64,000 bases of DNA from Nitrosospira multiformis. GTDB taxonomy: Bacteria > Pseudomonadota > Gammaproteobacteria > Burkholderiales > Nitrosomonadaceae. The translations under genes were made by a program, and so were the position numbers. Of this stretch, positions 1-9,904 are shown in pieces (the first letter of the stretch is position 1; every line of letters starts with the position of its first letter). The notes beneath the pieces were generated by a model. The model made no database searches. It was not told the DNA's origin and was given only the letters and a program-made list of their open reading frames with translations. Location: the NCBI RefSeq assembly GCF_003050865.1, contig NZ_QAOK01000003.1:121168-185167 (forward strand), given 5' to 3'.

Positions 1-1180
1 CCTGATTCTCGCAGCGCAGTCGGAGTCCGAGCTGGCAGGAGTGATGGCACACGAAATCGCGCATGTCACGCAAAAGCACCTGGCACGCATGATCGCCGGG
101 CAAAAGTACAGCATGCTGACTTCTCTCGCCTCGATGGCGCTAGCTATCCTGGCTTCTCGCGCCAACCCCCAGGCGGGTCAGGCTATTCTCGTGGCCTCGC
201 AGGCAGGCCAGATTCAGAAACAATTGAACTTCACCCGGGAGCATGAAAAAGAGGCGGACAGAATCGGCCTGAATATATTGACCGGGGCAGGACTTGATCC
301 ACGAGGTATGGCCGATTTTTTCGAGCGCATGCAGAGGGCAACCCGTTTTCTTGAAAACGGCGCTCCTTCATATCTGCGCACTCATCCCGTTACATTCGAA
401 CGCATCGCTGATATCGAAGGCCGCACGCATGGTTTGCCCTATCGGCAGGTACCGGACAGCCTGGATTTCCAATTGGTGAGGGCCAAGTTGCGAGCCTCCA
501 TAGAAAAACCCGCCGACGCAGTGAAGTATTTCGAATCGATTCTGCGTGAAAAACGATACACCAATGAGACGGTAGAACGGTACGGACTCGTAACAGCCCT
601 GCTGCGGAGCAGGGAGTACGAGCGCGCGGACAAGGAACTGGTGCGTCTGTATGACAGCTTACAGCCCGAGGGCACGGTGGAGACCCTCCAGGATCATCAA
701 CTCGGGACTTCCATTCGGATTCAACGCAGAATGACCCCCTCCAGTCCCATGATAGAAACCCTAGCGGCCCGTGTCAAACTCGCAGCCGGGCAGACTGCCG
801 AAGCGCTGGATATCTATCAAGCCGCACTATCGATATTCCCGCAGCATCGCGCATTAACCTACGATTACGCCGAGGCGCTGCTGAGCAAAGTCAGTGCGCA
901 GGATGCGCTCGACTTCATCAACCGGCAATTACAGTTCGACCCGAATGACGTGCGCCTCTATAGATTGCAGGCGCAAAGCCATGAAACGCTGGGAAACATC
1001 CTGCTGCAACATCAAGCGCTGGCGGAAGTTTATTCACGCCAGGGTAATTACCCTGCAGCAATCGAGCAGTTGCAGATCGCGCTTAAAACAGATGATGGCG
1101 ACTTCTACCAGATGTCGAGCGTGGAAGCACGTCTCAGGGAATTGCGTGAACTGGCTGCCAACGAGTCCAAAAAAAAATAG
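1..1180 (+). CDS. BepA/YfgC-like M48 metalloprotease with TPR tail, 5' end outside the window
   Basis: This is a periplasmic zinc metalloprotease of the M48 family followed by TPR repeats, the architecture of BepA, which helps outer-membrane protein assembly and LptD maturation. The reading frame is open from base 2, and the residues before the first in-window ATG (LILAAQSESELAG) match the family, so the true start lies upstream. The zinc motif HEIAH is encoded at 50-64, and the EHEKEADRIG stretch at about 240-270 supplies the third ligand. The rest is helical TPR-like sequence ending in a lysine-rich tail. Function is from family knowledge; the truncation is seen directly. Confidence 0.9.
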   Translation, partial: LILAAQSESELAGVMAHEIAHVTQKHLARMIAGQKYSMLTSLASMALAILASRANPQAGQAILVASQAGQIQKQLNFTREHEKEADRIGLNILTGAGLDPRGMADFFERMQRATRFLENGAPSYLRTHPVTFERIADIEGRTHGLPYRQVPDSLDFQLVRAKLRASIEKPADAVKYFESILREKRYTNETVERYGLVTALLRSREYERADKELVRLYDSLQPEGTVETLQDHQLGTSIRIQRRMTPSSPMIETLAARVKLAAGQTAEALDIYQAALSIFPQHRALTYDYAEALLSKVSAQDALDFINRQLQFDPNDVRLYRLQAQSHETLGNILLQHQALAEVYSRQGNYPAAIEQLQIALKTDDGDFYQMSSVEARLRELRELAANESKKK

Positions 1181-1387
1181 AACCCCTCAGGTTCGATTCT
1201 ACTGGCCGGAAATAGATATCCACCCGTCCTTGTCTACCGCTGTCTCCCTTTATAGAGGATACTCTGGCAGTTTAGGGGACGCTTCTGCAGAAGGGAATTC
1301 GCGGGATAGCCAAACCCCTGCTCCCTTGATAAAATCGAATTCTTCCCATGCATAATCCATGGATCATCATCAAACTCAGGAACAACC

Positions 1388-2629
1388 ATGACAAGACATT
1401 TTGGCCCAACTAAAAACATTGGCACCTTCTATCCACCGCAACGCATCCTGATGGGTCCGGGACCTTCCGACACACATCCCCGGGTTCTCGCGGCAATGGC
1501 CCGTCCCACGCTGGGCCATCTTGACCCGGTATTCACGGACATGATGGAAGAGTTGAAAAGCTTGCTGCGATATGCCTTTCAGACTTCCAATCTCCTGACC
1601 TTCCCGGTTTCAGGCCCGGGCTCGGTCGGCATGGAAATGTGCTTCGTCAATATGGTGAGCCCTGGCGACAAGGTGATCGTATGCCGCAATGGGGTGTTTG
1701 GGGGACGCATGATCGAGAACGTTCAGCGTTGCGGAGGCACCGCTGTGGTGGTGGAAGACAAGTGGGGTGCCCCGGTTGATCCACAGAAGGTGGAAGATGC
1801 CTTGAAGCAGAATCCGGACGCAAAGATTGTCGCTTTCGTTCACGCGGAGACCTCCACCGGGGCTCTGTCGGATGCCAGAACACTTTGCGAAATCGCCCAT
1901 CGTCATAATTGCCTCACTATCGTCGACACGGTCACCTCCCTTGGCGGCTCTCCGGTAAAGGTGGACGAGTGGAAGATTGATGCCATCTACTCCGGCAGCC
2001 AGAAATGTCTGTCATGCCCCCCCGGCCTGTCGCCCATCAGCTTCTCGGAACGGGTGGTTGATCTCGTCAAAAGCCGCAAAACCAAGGTGCAAAGCTGGTT
2101 CATGGACCTGAACCTCCTGTTCGGCTACTGGGGAAGCACGCGCACTTACCACCATACCGCCCCTACCAATGCGCTCTATGCCTTGCACGAATCACTGCTG
2201 ATGTTGTATGAGGAAGGGCTGGAGCATTCCTGGGCCCGTCACCAGCGTAACCATGAAGCACTCAAGGCAGGGTTTGAAACACTCGGGATGGAATATCTCG
2301 TGGAGGAAAACTCTCGTCTGCCGCAGCTTAATTCGGTCCACGTGCCCTCCGGAATCGATGAGAAAGAGGTGCGCCGCAGATTGCTCGTTGACTACAGTCT
2401 CGAAATCGGCGCGGGCCTCGGGGATTTTGCAGGCAAGATCTGGCGTTTCGGCCTCATGGGCTATTCAAGCCGGATGGAAAACGTCATGCTGTGCCTGGGT
2501 GCTTTGGAAGCGGTATTGTCCGATATGGGTATGAAAATCGAACACGGAGCAGCGGAAGCAGCAGCACATCAGGCTTATGCCGCTCATCCGTTGTCAGTGG
2601 AAAGTAAAAAGACCGCCAAGGCAGCGTGA
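1388..2629 (+). CDS. Serine-glyoxylate / alanine-glyoxylate aminotransferase (class V)
   Basis: A PLP-dependent fold-type I, class V aminotransferase that transfers the amino group of serine or alanine to glyoxylate. Visible features are the N-terminal [13 protein letters not shown] signature, the cofactor-binding VDTVTS segment with Asp180, and the Schiff-base lysine in SGSQKCL (Lys206). At 413 residues it has the normal family length. AGGA lies just upstream of the ATG. In an autotroph it would recycle glyoxylate formed from RuBisCO oxygenase activity; that role is inferred. It stands alone, convergent with metF. Serine-versus-alanine preference cannot be read from the sequence. Confidence 0.88.
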   Translation: MTRHFGPTKNIGTFYPPQRILMGPGPSDTHPRVLAAMARPTLGHLDPVFTDMMEELKSLLRYAFQTSNLLTFPVSGPGSVGMEMCFVNMVSPGDKVIVCRNGVFGGRMIENVQRCGGTAVVVEDKWGAPVDPQKVEDALKQNPDAKIVAFVHAETSTGALSDARTLCEIAHRHNCLTIVDTVTSLGGSPVKVDEWKIDAIYSGSQKCLSCPPGLSPISFSERVVDLVKSRKTKVQSWFMDLNLLFGYWGSTRTYHHTAPTNALYALHESLLMLYEEGLEHSWARHQRNHEALKAGFETLGMEYLVEENSRLPQLNSVHVPSGIDEKEVRRRLLVDYSLEIGAGLGDFAGKIWRFGLMGYSSRMENVMLCLGALEAVLSDMGMKIEHGAAEAAAHQAYAAHPLSVESKKTAKAA

Positions 2630-2651
2630 TTGCAGGATAGGTGGAGGAAGT

Positions 2652-2683
2652 GCGGCCCCATCCCGGATTGAGGATGGGACCGC
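2652..2683 (+). terminator. Hairpin between convergent genes, possible terminator
   Basis: Arms GCGGCCCCATCC (2652-2663) and GGATGGGACCGC (2672-2683) pair with one mismatch around an 8-base loop, just after the aminotransferase stop. No T-run follows, so it is not a textbook rho-independent terminator. Confidence 0.4.
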
Positions 2684-2839
2684 GCCAGATTTCCATCAAT
2701 GCTACTACAATTTACTCCATTTCCAGATCAGTCCCCCACCTAGTCACCGTCTTCGCTCACACCATCACCGTGCTCTCCGCACTACCTTCGTTGCTCGCTC
2801 ATAGCTTCTCGTGATCATTCGATCTGAAAATGGGGTGAA

Positions 2840-3685
2840 CTACAGCCCCAGTCGTTGCCAAACCGTTGTCGTTAGTCCTGCTGAGTTCAACGTGTAGAAA
2901 TGCAATCCGGGCGCACCAGCATTCAGTAGTCGATCGCACAGATCGGTAACGACATCCAGGCCGAAGGCGCGTATGGAAGCAGAATCATCTCCATAACCTT
3001 CCAGCCGCTTTCTGATCCACCGTGGTATTTCCGCCCCACAGGTATCCGAGAATCTGGCAAGCTGGGAAAATCTATTGATCGGCATGATGCCGGGAACCAC
3101 CGGAATATTGATGCCCATCGCCTCGCACGAATCGACAAAGTCAAAATAGGCGTCCGCATTGTAGAAATACTGGGTAATGGCCGAGTCTGCGCCGGCCTCG
3201 ATCTTGCGCTTGAAGTTCTTCAAGTCTTCCTGAGCATTTCTGGCTTGCGGATGGTACTCCGGGTAGGATGCTACATCGATATGAAAGGCGTTACCGTACT
3301 CGCGGCGAATAAAGGCTACCAGTTCGTTGGCATAGCGAAATTCTCCTCCTTGCGCCATTCCCGAAGGCAGATCACCCCGAAGCGCAATCAGATGGCGAAT
3401 ACCGCTGCTGCGGTATTGCTCCAGCATGGCGCGGATATTTTCCCGGGTTGCACCAATACAGGAAAGATGGGGTGCCGCGACCAGGCCTTCTGCCTGAATT
3501 TCGAGCACGGTTTCCAGGGTACGATCGCGTGTCGATCCTCCCGCACCGAAGGTTACCGAGAAGAATTTCGGTTTGAGTTGCGCAAGTTGCCTGCGCGTAG
3601 CGCGCAGTTTCTCTATTCCTTCCGCGGTCTGCGGCGGAAAAAATTCGAAGCTGAATGTGGGAACAAATTTTTTCTGTGATTCCAT
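2840..3685 (-). CDS. metF: 5,10-methylenetetrahydrofolate reductase
   Basis: MetF reduces methylenetetrahydrofolate to methyltetrahydrofolate using NAD(P)H and FAD, supplying methyl groups for methionine synthesis. The 281-residue protein has the expected N-terminus (TFSFEFFPPQTAEG with the catalytic-site Glu), the SVTFGAGGSTRD segment, the folate-binding region HLIALRGDLP and the FAD-site stretch ITQYFYNADAYF. It is the usual size of the bacterial single-domain enzyme. It lies downstream of ahcY and metK on the same strand, but a hairpin with a T-run separates it from ahcY, so it may have its own promoter. Confidence 0.96.
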   Translation of the reverse strand: MESQKKFVPTFSFEFFPPQTAEGIEKLRATRRQLAQLKPKFFSVTFGAGGSTRDRTLETVLEIQAEGLVAAPHLSCIGATRENIRAMLEQYRSSGIRHLIALRGDLPSGMAQGGEFRYANELVAFIRREYGNAFHIDVASYPEYHPQARNAQEDLKNFKRKIEAGADSAITQYFYNADAYFDFVDSCEAMGINIPVVPGIMPINRFSQLARFSDTCGAEIPRWIRKRLEGYGDDSASIRAFGLDVVTDLCDRLLNAGAPGLHFYTLNSAGLTTTVWQRLGL

Positions 3686-3710
3686 GGCGAAGCGGAAAAG
3701 TGCGGGAAGG

Positions 3711-3741
3711 GTAAAAAGGCGGTGGTCTAACCACCTTTTTC
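3711..3741 (-). terminator. Rho-independent terminator after ahcY
   Basis: Read on the minus strand, GGTGG and CCACC pair around TTAGA and are followed by GCCTTTTT. The A-run on the other side extends the stem. It lies between the ahcY stop and the metF start and would end or attenuate transcription before metF. Confidence 0.65.
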
Positions 3742-3774
3742 CTTCACCGCGCTAAAATCCAAACCTGAAAAAAA

Positions 3775-5220
3775 TCAATAACGGTACATTGCCGGCTTGT
3801 ACGGTCCGTCAATGTCCATATTCAGGTAGCTCGCCTGTTCCTCCGTCAGTCTCGTGAGTTTGACGCCCAGCTTTTTGAGATGTAATCGCGCTACTTTTTC
3901 ATCCAGATGCTTGGGTAACACGTAGACGTTTTTCTGGTAGCTGGCGCCATTCTGCCAAAGCTCCATTTGTGCCAGAACTTGATTGGTGAATGAAGTCGAC
4001 ATGACAAAAGAAGGGTGTCCTGTTGCACAGCCAAGATTCACCAGCCGTCCCTTTGCCAGCACAATGATGCGGCGGCCAGTAGGAAAAATGACGTGATCGA
4101 CCTGCGGCTTGATATTCTCCCATGGGTACTTCTGAACCGAGGCAATATCGATTTCAGAATCGAAATGGCCAATATTACATATGATTGCCTGGTCTTTCAT
4201 TCGCACCATATGATCATGGGTGATAACTCGCAGATTGCCGGTGGCAGTCACGAAAATGTCCGCCTGATCGCAGGCTTCATCCAGGGTGACGACGCGATAG
4301 CCTTCCATTGCCGCTTGCAGTGCGCAAATGGGATCAATTTCCGTTATCCACACGGTGGCTCCAAGACCGCGCAGGGACTGAGCACAACCTTTGCCGACAT
4401 CACCGTAACCACACACTATGGCGATCTTTCCGGCAATCATGACATCGGTCGCCCGCTTGATCCCGTCAACCAGAGACTCGCGGCAACCGTACAGATTGTC
4501 GAATTTGGATTTGGTGACGGAATCATTCACGTTGAATGCCGGAAACGGCAACTCGCCTTTCTTTTGCATTTCATACAGACGATGGACGCCGGTAGTGGTT
4601 TCCTCCGTCACCCCTCTGATATTGGCGCGCCGGGTGGAGTACCAGTTCGGGCTGACGCTCAGGCGCTTGCGAATGGCGGCAAACAAGGCCTGCTCTTCTT
4701 CGTTGGCAGGACTGGCGATGACAGACGGATCTTCTTCCGCCCTGCTGCCAAGGAGAATGAGCAAGGTGGCGTCGCCGCCATCATCCAGAATCATATTGGG
4801 ACTGCCATTACCCTCTGAGGTATCCCCTTGCCATTCAAAAATACGGTGGGTATATTCCCAATACTCCTCCAGAGATTCGCCCTTATGGGCAAATACGGGA
4901 ATGCCTTCCGCTGCAATGGCGGCGGCGGCATGGTCCTGAGTCGAGAAAATGTTGCACGAAGCCCATCGTACTTGAGCGCCTAGCTTGGTAAGCGTTTCGA
5001 TCAATACCGCAGTCTGAATGGTCATATGCAGGGAACCGGCAATGCGTGCCCCTGCAAGAGGCTTGGCACCGGCATGCTCTTCCCGTAGCGCCATCAGACC
5101 CGGCATCTCCGTCTCGGCAATGGCGATTTCCTTGCGCCCCCATTCCGCCAGGGACATATCGGCAACTTTATAGTCGGTGAAGCCCGCGGATGCGGAAGCA
5201 GGACTGAGCACAGCGTTCAT
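3775..5220 (-). CDS. ahcY: Adenosylhomocysteinase (SAH hydrolase)
   Basis: AhcY reversibly hydrolyses S-adenosylhomocysteine to adenosine and homocysteine, removing the product that inhibits methyltransferases. The 481-residue protein shows the substrate-domain motifs [16 protein letters not shown] and [11 protein letters not shown] (with the active-site Lys), the NAD-binding glycine motif [10 protein letters not shown], and the C-terminal ending YKPAMYRY that reaches the partner subunit's NAD site. The roughly 40-residue insert near residues 150-190 is typical of bacterial forms. A SAH riboswitch lies directly upstream, so expression should rise when its own substrate accumulates. metK is upstream and metF downstream. 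Confidence 0.97.
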   Translation of the reverse strand: MNAVLSPASASAGFTDYKVADMSLAEWGRKEIAIAETEMPGLMALREEHAGAKPLAGARIAGSLHMTIQTAVLIETLTKLGAQVRWASCNIFSTQDHAAAAIAAEGIPVFAHKGESLEEYWEYTHRIFEWQGDTSEGNGSPNMILDDGGDATLLILLGSRAEEDPSVIASPANEEEQALFAAIRKRLSVSPNWYSTRRANIRGVTEETTTGVHRLYEMQKKGELPFPAFNVNDSVTKSKFDNLYGCRESLVDGIKRATDVMIAGKIAIVCGYGDVGKGCAQSLRGLGATVWITEIDPICALQAAMEGYRVVTLDEACDQADIFVTATGNLRVITHDHMVRMKDQAIICNIGHFDSEIDIASVQKYPWENIKPQVDHVIFPTGRRIIVLAKGRLVNLGCATGHPSFVMSTSFTNQVLAQMELWQNGASYQKNVYVLPKHLDEKVARLHLKKLGVKLTRLTEEQASYLNMDIDGPYKPAMYRY

Positions 5221-5240
5221 AAGATTTTCTCCTGAAAATG

Positions 5241-5312
5241 AACGAGCGCCGTTGTAGCAATCCTTCCTTGCCGAGCCTCGCGGGACAATGCCCGTTGCAG
5301 CGCTCCTCGGTC
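5241..5312 (-). promoter_or_regulatory. SAH riboswitch upstream of ahcY
   Basis: On the minus strand the sequence contains CCGAGGAGCGCTGCAACGGG, then GAGGCTCGGCAAGG, then ACAACGGCGCTCG, which is the conserved core of the S-adenosylhomocysteine riboswitch in order and spacing. GAGCGC pairs with GCGCTC to form P1, and the 5' CCGAG pairs with the middle CTCGG to give the pseudoknot. The ahcY ribosome-binding site (GGAG) follows about 15 bases later. Known members turn on ahcY when SAH binds. It begins only about 22 bases after the metK stop, so it may sit in a metK-ahcY transcript. Confidence 0.9.
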
Positions 5313-5333
5313 TGGAAGGGTGGTGATGTGATC

Positions 5334-6533
5334 TTAAGCCTGAAGACTGACCGGTTCGGTTTCCGCGGGTTCAATTCCCGCTTCCTCGCGCAATTGTGCA
5401 GCCTTATCCGTGGATTCCCAGCTGAATTCCGGTTCATCCCGGCCAAAATGGCCATAGGCAGCAGTCTTCTCGTAGATGGGACGCAGCAGATCGAGGCTGT
5501 GGATGATGCCACGCGGGCGCAGATCGAAGTGCCGCTCGATCAGTTTGACGATTTTATCGTCGGGAATTTTTCCGGTTCCATAAGTGTCGACCATCAGCGA
5601 AACGGGGCGCGCAACTCCGATCGCATAAGCCATCTGTACTTCGCATCTGCTGGCGATGCCGGCTGCGACAAGATTCTTTGCCACATATCGTCCGGCATAA
5701 GCAGCAGAACGGTCCACTTTGGACGGATCCTTGCCGGAGAAGGCGCCACCGCCATGGTGCGCGGTCCCCCCATAGCTGTCCACGATAATCTTCCGACCGG
5801 TCAGTCCGCAATCTCCCATCGGTCCGCCCACCACGAAACGTCCTGTCGGGTTGATGAGGTAGCGGGTTTCGCCATTCAGCATTTTTTTCGGAAGCACGGG
5901 CTTGATGACTTCCTCAATAATGGCTTCACTCAAATCCGTGTGACTGATATCCGGGTGATGCTGCGTTGAAATGACAACGGTCTCGATTCGCTGCGGCGTG
6001 CCATTCAGGTAACGAACTGAAACCTGTGACTTTGCATCCGGACGCAGCCACGGGAGGCGTCCATCTTTTCGCAGTTCCGCCTGGCGCTCCATCAGCCGGT
6101 GGGCATAGTAGATCGGCATGGGCATCAATTGCGGCGTCTCGTCGCAGGCGTAGCCGAACATGAGACCCTGGTCACCCGCCCCCTGGTCCATTTCCTCTTC
6201 CTTGGTGCGGTTGACTCCGCGCGCGATATCGGGGGATTGTTTGTTGAAAGCAGTCAGCACCGCGCAGGTATTGTAGTCAAAGCCGATATCGGAACTGTTG
6301 TAACCGATACGCTTGACTGCTGCGCGCGCGACTTGCATGTAGTCTACATTGGCCTGTGTAGTGATTTCGCCCGACATGACGATCAGACCGGTACTGCATA
6401 ACGTTTCGCAGGCTACCCGCGCATTGGGATCCTGAGCCAAGATGGCATCGAGGATGGAATCGGAAATTTGATCGGCCACCTTATCGGGATGACCTTCAGA
6501 CACGGATTCGGAGGTAAAAAGATATTCGCTCAT
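5334..6533 (-). CDS. metK: S-adenosylmethionine synthetase
   Basis: MetK condenses ATP and methionine to S-adenosylmethionine, the substrate of the methyltransferases whose by-product AhcY clears. I chose the ATG giving [18 protein letters not shown] (399 residues), because family members begin there and an in-frame codon 14 residues earlier adds unconserved sequence. Motifs include GHPDK near residue 15, [11 protein letters not shown], the phosphate-binding [16 protein letters not shown] and the C-terminal [14 protein letters not shown]. It is divergent from dapF across a 141-base intergenic region. The carboxyl end ([12 protein letters not shown]) is slightly extended. Confidence 0.97.
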   Translation of the reverse strand: MSEYLFTSESVSEGHPDKVADQISDSILDAILAQDPNARVACETLCSTGLIVMSGEITTQANVDYMQVARAAVKRIGYNSSDIGFDYNTCAVLTAFNKQSPDIARGVNRTKEEEMDQGAGDQGLMFGYACDETPQLMPMPIYYAHRLMERQAELRKDGRLPWLRPDAKSQVSVRYLNGTPQRIETVVISTQHHPDISHTDLSEAIIEEVIKPVLPKKMLNGETRYLINPTGRFVVGGPMGDCGLTGRKIIVDSYGGTAHHGGGAFSGKDPSKVDRSAAYAGRYVAKNLVAAGIASRCEVQMAYAIGVARPVSLMVDTYGTGKIPDDKIVKLIERHFDLRPRGIIHSLDLLRPIYEKTAAYGHFGRDEPEFSWESTDKAAQLREEAGIEPAETEPVSLQA

Positions 6534-6674
6534 TTTGTCCAGCCGCTTAATCGTAAAAGGTCTGTAGAATACCAAATTACGCGCTTATTAAGAAGATGGA
6601 TAATACAATACGGCCTGGCACGCCGATGTTTCCATACCTCGTGCTGTAATTCCTGTTCTTGCAACTCTTGATGA

Positions 6675-7508
6675 ATGAAACTCAAGTTCACCAAAATGCA
6701 TGGCCTCGGCAACGATTTCGTTGTCATTGACGCGATGAATCAGCAGATTTCGCTCTCACCGGAACAATTGCGGCGACTTGCTGACCGCCATCTGGGAATA
6801 GGCTGCGACCAGATTCTGCTGGTCGAAAAGGCAGAAGGCGATGCTGATTTCCGCTACCGCATTTTTAATGCCGACGGGGGAGAAGTGGAACAATGCGGCA
6901 ATGGGGCGCGCTGCTTCGTTCGCTACGTGCATGATCATGGTATGACAGGCAAGAAGGAAGTACGGATTGAAACGCTAAGCGGGGTGGTTATTCCAAAGCT
7001 TGAAGCGAACGGGGAAGTAACGGTCAACATGGGTGTGCCGAAATTCGATCCCGGTGAGATTCCTTTTATCGCCGATCAGCGAGCGCCCACTTACCCACTC
7101 CGCCTGGATGACAAGGAGGTGGAAATCAGCGTTGTGTCGATGGGCAATCCTCACGCCGTCCAGGTAGTATCGGACCTGGATGACGCGCCGGTCTTGACGG
7201 AGGGTCCATTTATCGAAAAGCATTCACGTTTTCCTCAGCGAGTAAATGCCGGATATATGCAAGTTATCGATCCTCATCATATCCGGCTGAGAGTCTACGA
7301 GCGGGGTGCGGGTGAAACCCTGGCTTGCGGCACGGGTGCCTGTGCGGCGGCGGTTGCGGGAATTCAACGAGGACTCCTTGAATCGCCCGTCGGGGTGAGT
7401 TTTTCCACTGGAAATCTGTTCATACGATGGGAAGGGGAAAATCAACCCGTCTGGATGACCGGTCCTGCCATCACCGTTTTTGATGGAGAAATCGAGTTGC
7501 AGTTTTAA
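6675..7508 (+). CDS. dapF: Diaminopimelate epimerase
   Basis: DapF converts LL- to meso-diaminopimelate, the precursor of lysine and of the peptidoglycan crosslink residue, without a cofactor. The two catalytic cysteines are visible as Cys74 in the CGNGARC motif and Cys218 in ACGTGACAA, within a 277-residue protein of standard length. The N-terminus [17 protein letters not shown] is the usual one. It heads the common dapF-DUF484-xerC arrangement: the DUF484 gene starts 14 bases after its stop. Confidence 0.97.
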   Translation: MKLKFTKMHGLGNDFVVIDAMNQQISLSPEQLRRLADRHLGIGCDQILLVEKAEGDADFRYRIFNADGGEVEQCGNGARCFVRYVHDHGMTGKKEVRIETLSGVVIPKLEANGEVTVNMGVPKFDPGEIPFIADQRAPTYPLRLDDKEVEISVVSMGNPHAVQVVSDLDDAPVLTEGPFIEKHSRFPQRVNAGYMQVIDPHHIRLRVYERGAGETLACGTGACAAAVAGIQRGLLESPVGVSFSTGNLFIRWEGENQPVWMTGPAITVFDGEIELQF

Positions 7509-7522
7509 AAAACAGAAAAGAC

Positions 7523-8182
7523 ATGAAATCAAGTTTCGAAGAGATAGCAGAGTATCTGCGTGCGCATCCGGAGTTCTTTGAAGCATATGCCAGCATGCTG
7601 GCAGACATCCAGGTGCCTAATCCCCATGACGGGAGGGCGATTTCCTTGAGCGAGCGTCAAATCCTGGCATTGCGGGGTAAAAACCAGATTTTGCGGGATA
7701 AGCTGGAGGAATTGATCCTGTTCGGCAAGGAGAATGACGCTATCGCGGAAAAAATGCACCAATTGGCAGTCTCACTCCTCACCTTCAGACGTTTGCCCGA
7801 TCTTCTGGATGGGCTCGCTTTTGCGCTGCGTGAAAACTTCTCGGTGCCTCACAGCGCGCTTCGTATCTGGAATATCGGTGTTGACGAACCCCTGCCACCG
7901 GAATTTGTACCCGTCAGCAGCGAGATCCATGCGATGGCGGAAAATCTGCTGCACCCTTATTGCGGCCCCCATGCTCCGGATGAGATCAGAAGCTGGTTCG
8001 GCGAACAGGCCGAGCATTTGCGTTCATTTGCGATGACTGCATTGCATGGGGATCAAACCATCGGATTACTGGTAATGGGCAGTGAAGAACCGCAACGGTT
8101 CTATCCGGAAATGGGAACAGTTTACCTCGCGCGACTCGGTGAACTTGTCAGCGCGTCATTGAGACGTTTTCGCACCGCCTGA
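7523..8182 (+). CDS. DUF484 family GAF-like protein
   Basis: A 219-residue DUF484 protein of unknown biochemical role. The N-terminal part (FEEIAEYLRAHPEFFEAY, then VPNPHDGRAISLSERQ) is characteristic, followed by a coiled-coil-like linker and a GAF-like C-terminal domain (HGDQTIGLLVMGS). It lies between dapF and xerC, the arrangement seen in many proteobacteria, which suggests a link to chromosome dimer resolution or cell-envelope growth, but no function is established. Three bases separate it from the longest xerC frame. Confidence 0.88.
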   Translation: MKSSFEEIAEYLRAHPEFFEAYASMLADIQVPNPHDGRAISLSERQILALRGKNQILRDKLEELILFGKENDAIAEKMHQLAVSLLTFRRLPDLLDGLAFALRENFSVPHSALRIWNIGVDEPLPPEFVPVSSEIHAMAENLLHPYCGPHAPDEIRSWFGEQAEHLRSFAMTALHGDQTIGLLVMGSEEPQRFYPEMGTVYLARLGELVSASLRRFRTA

Positions 8183-8239
8183 GAAATGGGAAAGAGGCGA
8201 CACCCGGAATCGTTAATCGGTCCGAATGGTTCCGGCAAG

Positions 8240-9142
8240 ATGTCCGTAAAGGGACAGACCGAACTTGCCTCCGCCTATCTCGCTTATCTCGCCGGGACGC
8301 GGCGACTGTCGCCCCTCACCTGCGAAAGTTATGCCCACGATCTCGATATACTGGTGAATCTCTCGCGGGGAATCGCACTGGAACATTTGCAAATCCACCA
8401 TATCCGGCGTTTTCTAGCTCAGTTGCATGCAAACGGATTTTCCGGCAGGAGCCTGGCGAGAATGCTGTCTGCATGGCGTGGATTCTATAATTACCTGGCC
8501 CGGCATCATGGTTATGCATGTAATCCCTGCGCCGGGGTGCGGGCGCCGAAGTCACCCAAGGTCCTGCCTCGCACCCTGTCGCCTGATGAGGCCTTGAAGC
8601 TGCTGGAGTTCGATACCCCCGATCTGATTACCTTACGCGATAAAGCCATGTTCGAGCTCTGCTATTCTTCGGGATTGCGGCTGGCGGAGCTCGTGAACCT
8701 GAAGCCCGAGGATTTAAGTCTGGGAGACGGGATTGTGCGCGTTACCGGCAAAGGGAATAAAACCCGCGATGTGCCAGTAGGAAGCAAAGCCGTGCAAGTA
8801 GTGGGAGAATGGATAAAACAACGCAATGCGCTCGCCAGGCCGGGGGAAACGGCGCTATTCCTGTCCCGGCACGGGAGGAACATCAGCCGCCGGTCGATTG
8901 ATCAGCGCCTGAAAATTCAGGCAGTAAAGCAAGGAATCAGCGGGCGCATCCACCCGCACGTGCTGCGGCATTCGTTTGCATCACATGTGCTGCAATCCAG
9001 CGGCGACCTGAGAGCGGTGCAGGAGATGCTGGGGCATGCCAGCATCAGCACCACGCAGATATATACCCATCTCGACTTCCAGCATCTATCGAAGGTCTAT
9101 GATGCAACACACCCGCGCGCACGAAAGAAGAATGAGACTTGA
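8240..9142 (+). CDS. xerC: Tyrosine recombinase XerC
   Basis: XerC acts with XerD at dif sites to resolve chromosome dimers. It has the N-terminal SAM-like core-binding domain (YLAYLAGTRRLSPLTCESYAHDL) and the catalytic domain with Arg in SSGLRLAELVNL, Lys in VTGKGNKTR, the HVLRHSFASHVL box, and the nucleophile Tyr in STTQIYTHL. I chose the ATG at 8240, giving MSVKGQTELASAY; an in-frame ATG at 8186 would add 18 unconserved residues. XerC rather than XerD is supported by linkage to dapF and DUF484. Confidence 0.93.
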   Translation: MSVKGQTELASAYLAYLAGTRRLSPLTCESYAHDLDILVNLSRGIALEHLQIHHIRRFLAQLHANGFSGRSLARMLSAWRGFYNYLARHHGYACNPCAGVRAPKSPKVLPRTLSPDEALKLLEFDTPDLITLRDKAMFELCYSSGLRLAELVNLKPEDLSLGDGIVRVTGKGNKTRDVPVGSKAVQVVGEWIKQRNALARPGETALFLSRHGRNISRRSIDQRLKIQAVKQGISGRIHPHVLRHSFASHVLQSSGDLRAVQEMLGHASISTTQIYTHLDFQHLSKVYDATHPRARKKNET

Positions 9143-9242
9143 ACCGCAGGGATGAGCCGGACTACGGATTGGCGCAAACACTGTTTGCATTCTTCTCGTG
9201 AATCGGCGTTATAATCTTCGCTCTCCAATTACCGGGCTAGAC

Positions 9243-9779
9243 ATGGCAGAATACCACGGCACAACCATACTTTCCGCCCGGCGCGGGAACTACGTCGCGC
9301 TGGGCGGTGACGGCCAGGTGACGCTGGGAGCGGTGATAGCAAAAGCCAGCGCGCGCAAGGTGCGGCGGCTGTACCATGACAGGCTCCTGGCCGGATTTGC
9401 CGGAGGGACGGCGGATGCCTTTACTTTGTTCGAACGTTTTGAAGGCAAGCTGGAAAAACATCAGGGACACCTCATGCGCTCGGCGGTGGAACTGGCAAAA
9501 GACTGGCGCACTGACCGGATTCTGCGCAGACTCGAGGCCATGCTCGTCGTCGCCGATCCGGGCGCTACCCTCATTATTACCGGGGCGGGAGATGTAATAG
9601 AACCCGAGTTCGGCCTGGCAGCAATCGGCAGCGGTGGTTCCTATGCGCATTCAGCGGCACGCGCGCTTCTGGAAAACACTGATCTTACACCGCCGGAAAT
9701 CGTCAAGAAGGCACTTACCATAGCCGGGGATCTGTGTATCTACACCAATCAGAACCACGTAATCGAGGTTCTGGAGTAG
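9243..9779 (+). CDS. hslV: ATP-dependent protease proteolytic subunit HslV
   Basis: HslV is the threonine-protease core of the HslVU complex, which degrades misfolded and regulatory proteins in the cytoplasm. The ATG at 9243 gives [14 protein letters not shown]; removal of the first six residues exposes the catalytic Thr, as in other betaproteobacterial HslV. Conserved segments include [25 protein letters not shown] and [17 protein letters not shown]. The protein has 178 residues. A TATAAT hexamer lies at 9210-9215 with a TTGCAT 19 bases before it, a plausible but long-spaced promoter. hslU follows after 125 bases. Confidence 0.96.
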   Translation: MAEYHGTTILSARRGNYVALGGDGQVTLGAVIAKASARKVRRLYHDRLLAGFAGGTADAFTLFERFEGKLEKHQGHLMRSAVELAKDWRTDRILRRLEAMLVVADPGATLIITGAGDVIEPEFGLAAIGSGGSYAHSAARALLENTDLTPPEIVKKALTIAGDLCIYTNQNHVIEVLE

Positions 9780-9904
9780 CAGCCGGAGAAAATGAATCCG
9801 GACAAGACAGGCCTGCGCCTCTATTCGGGTATAACTTATGCTTTGTATTGTTCGTACTGTTGCTTTGATTTCTCTCACCTTTTGCCTTTATCACTGACCT
9901 GACC

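Noticed and set aside
1186..1225. GGTTCGATTCT resembling a tRNA T-loop
   Set aside because: The flanking bases do not form a T-stem and no acceptor or anticodon arm can be drawn.
9138..9165. CTTGAA as heat-shock sigma-32 -35 for hslV
   Set aside because: No CCCCAT-like -10 at the required distance.
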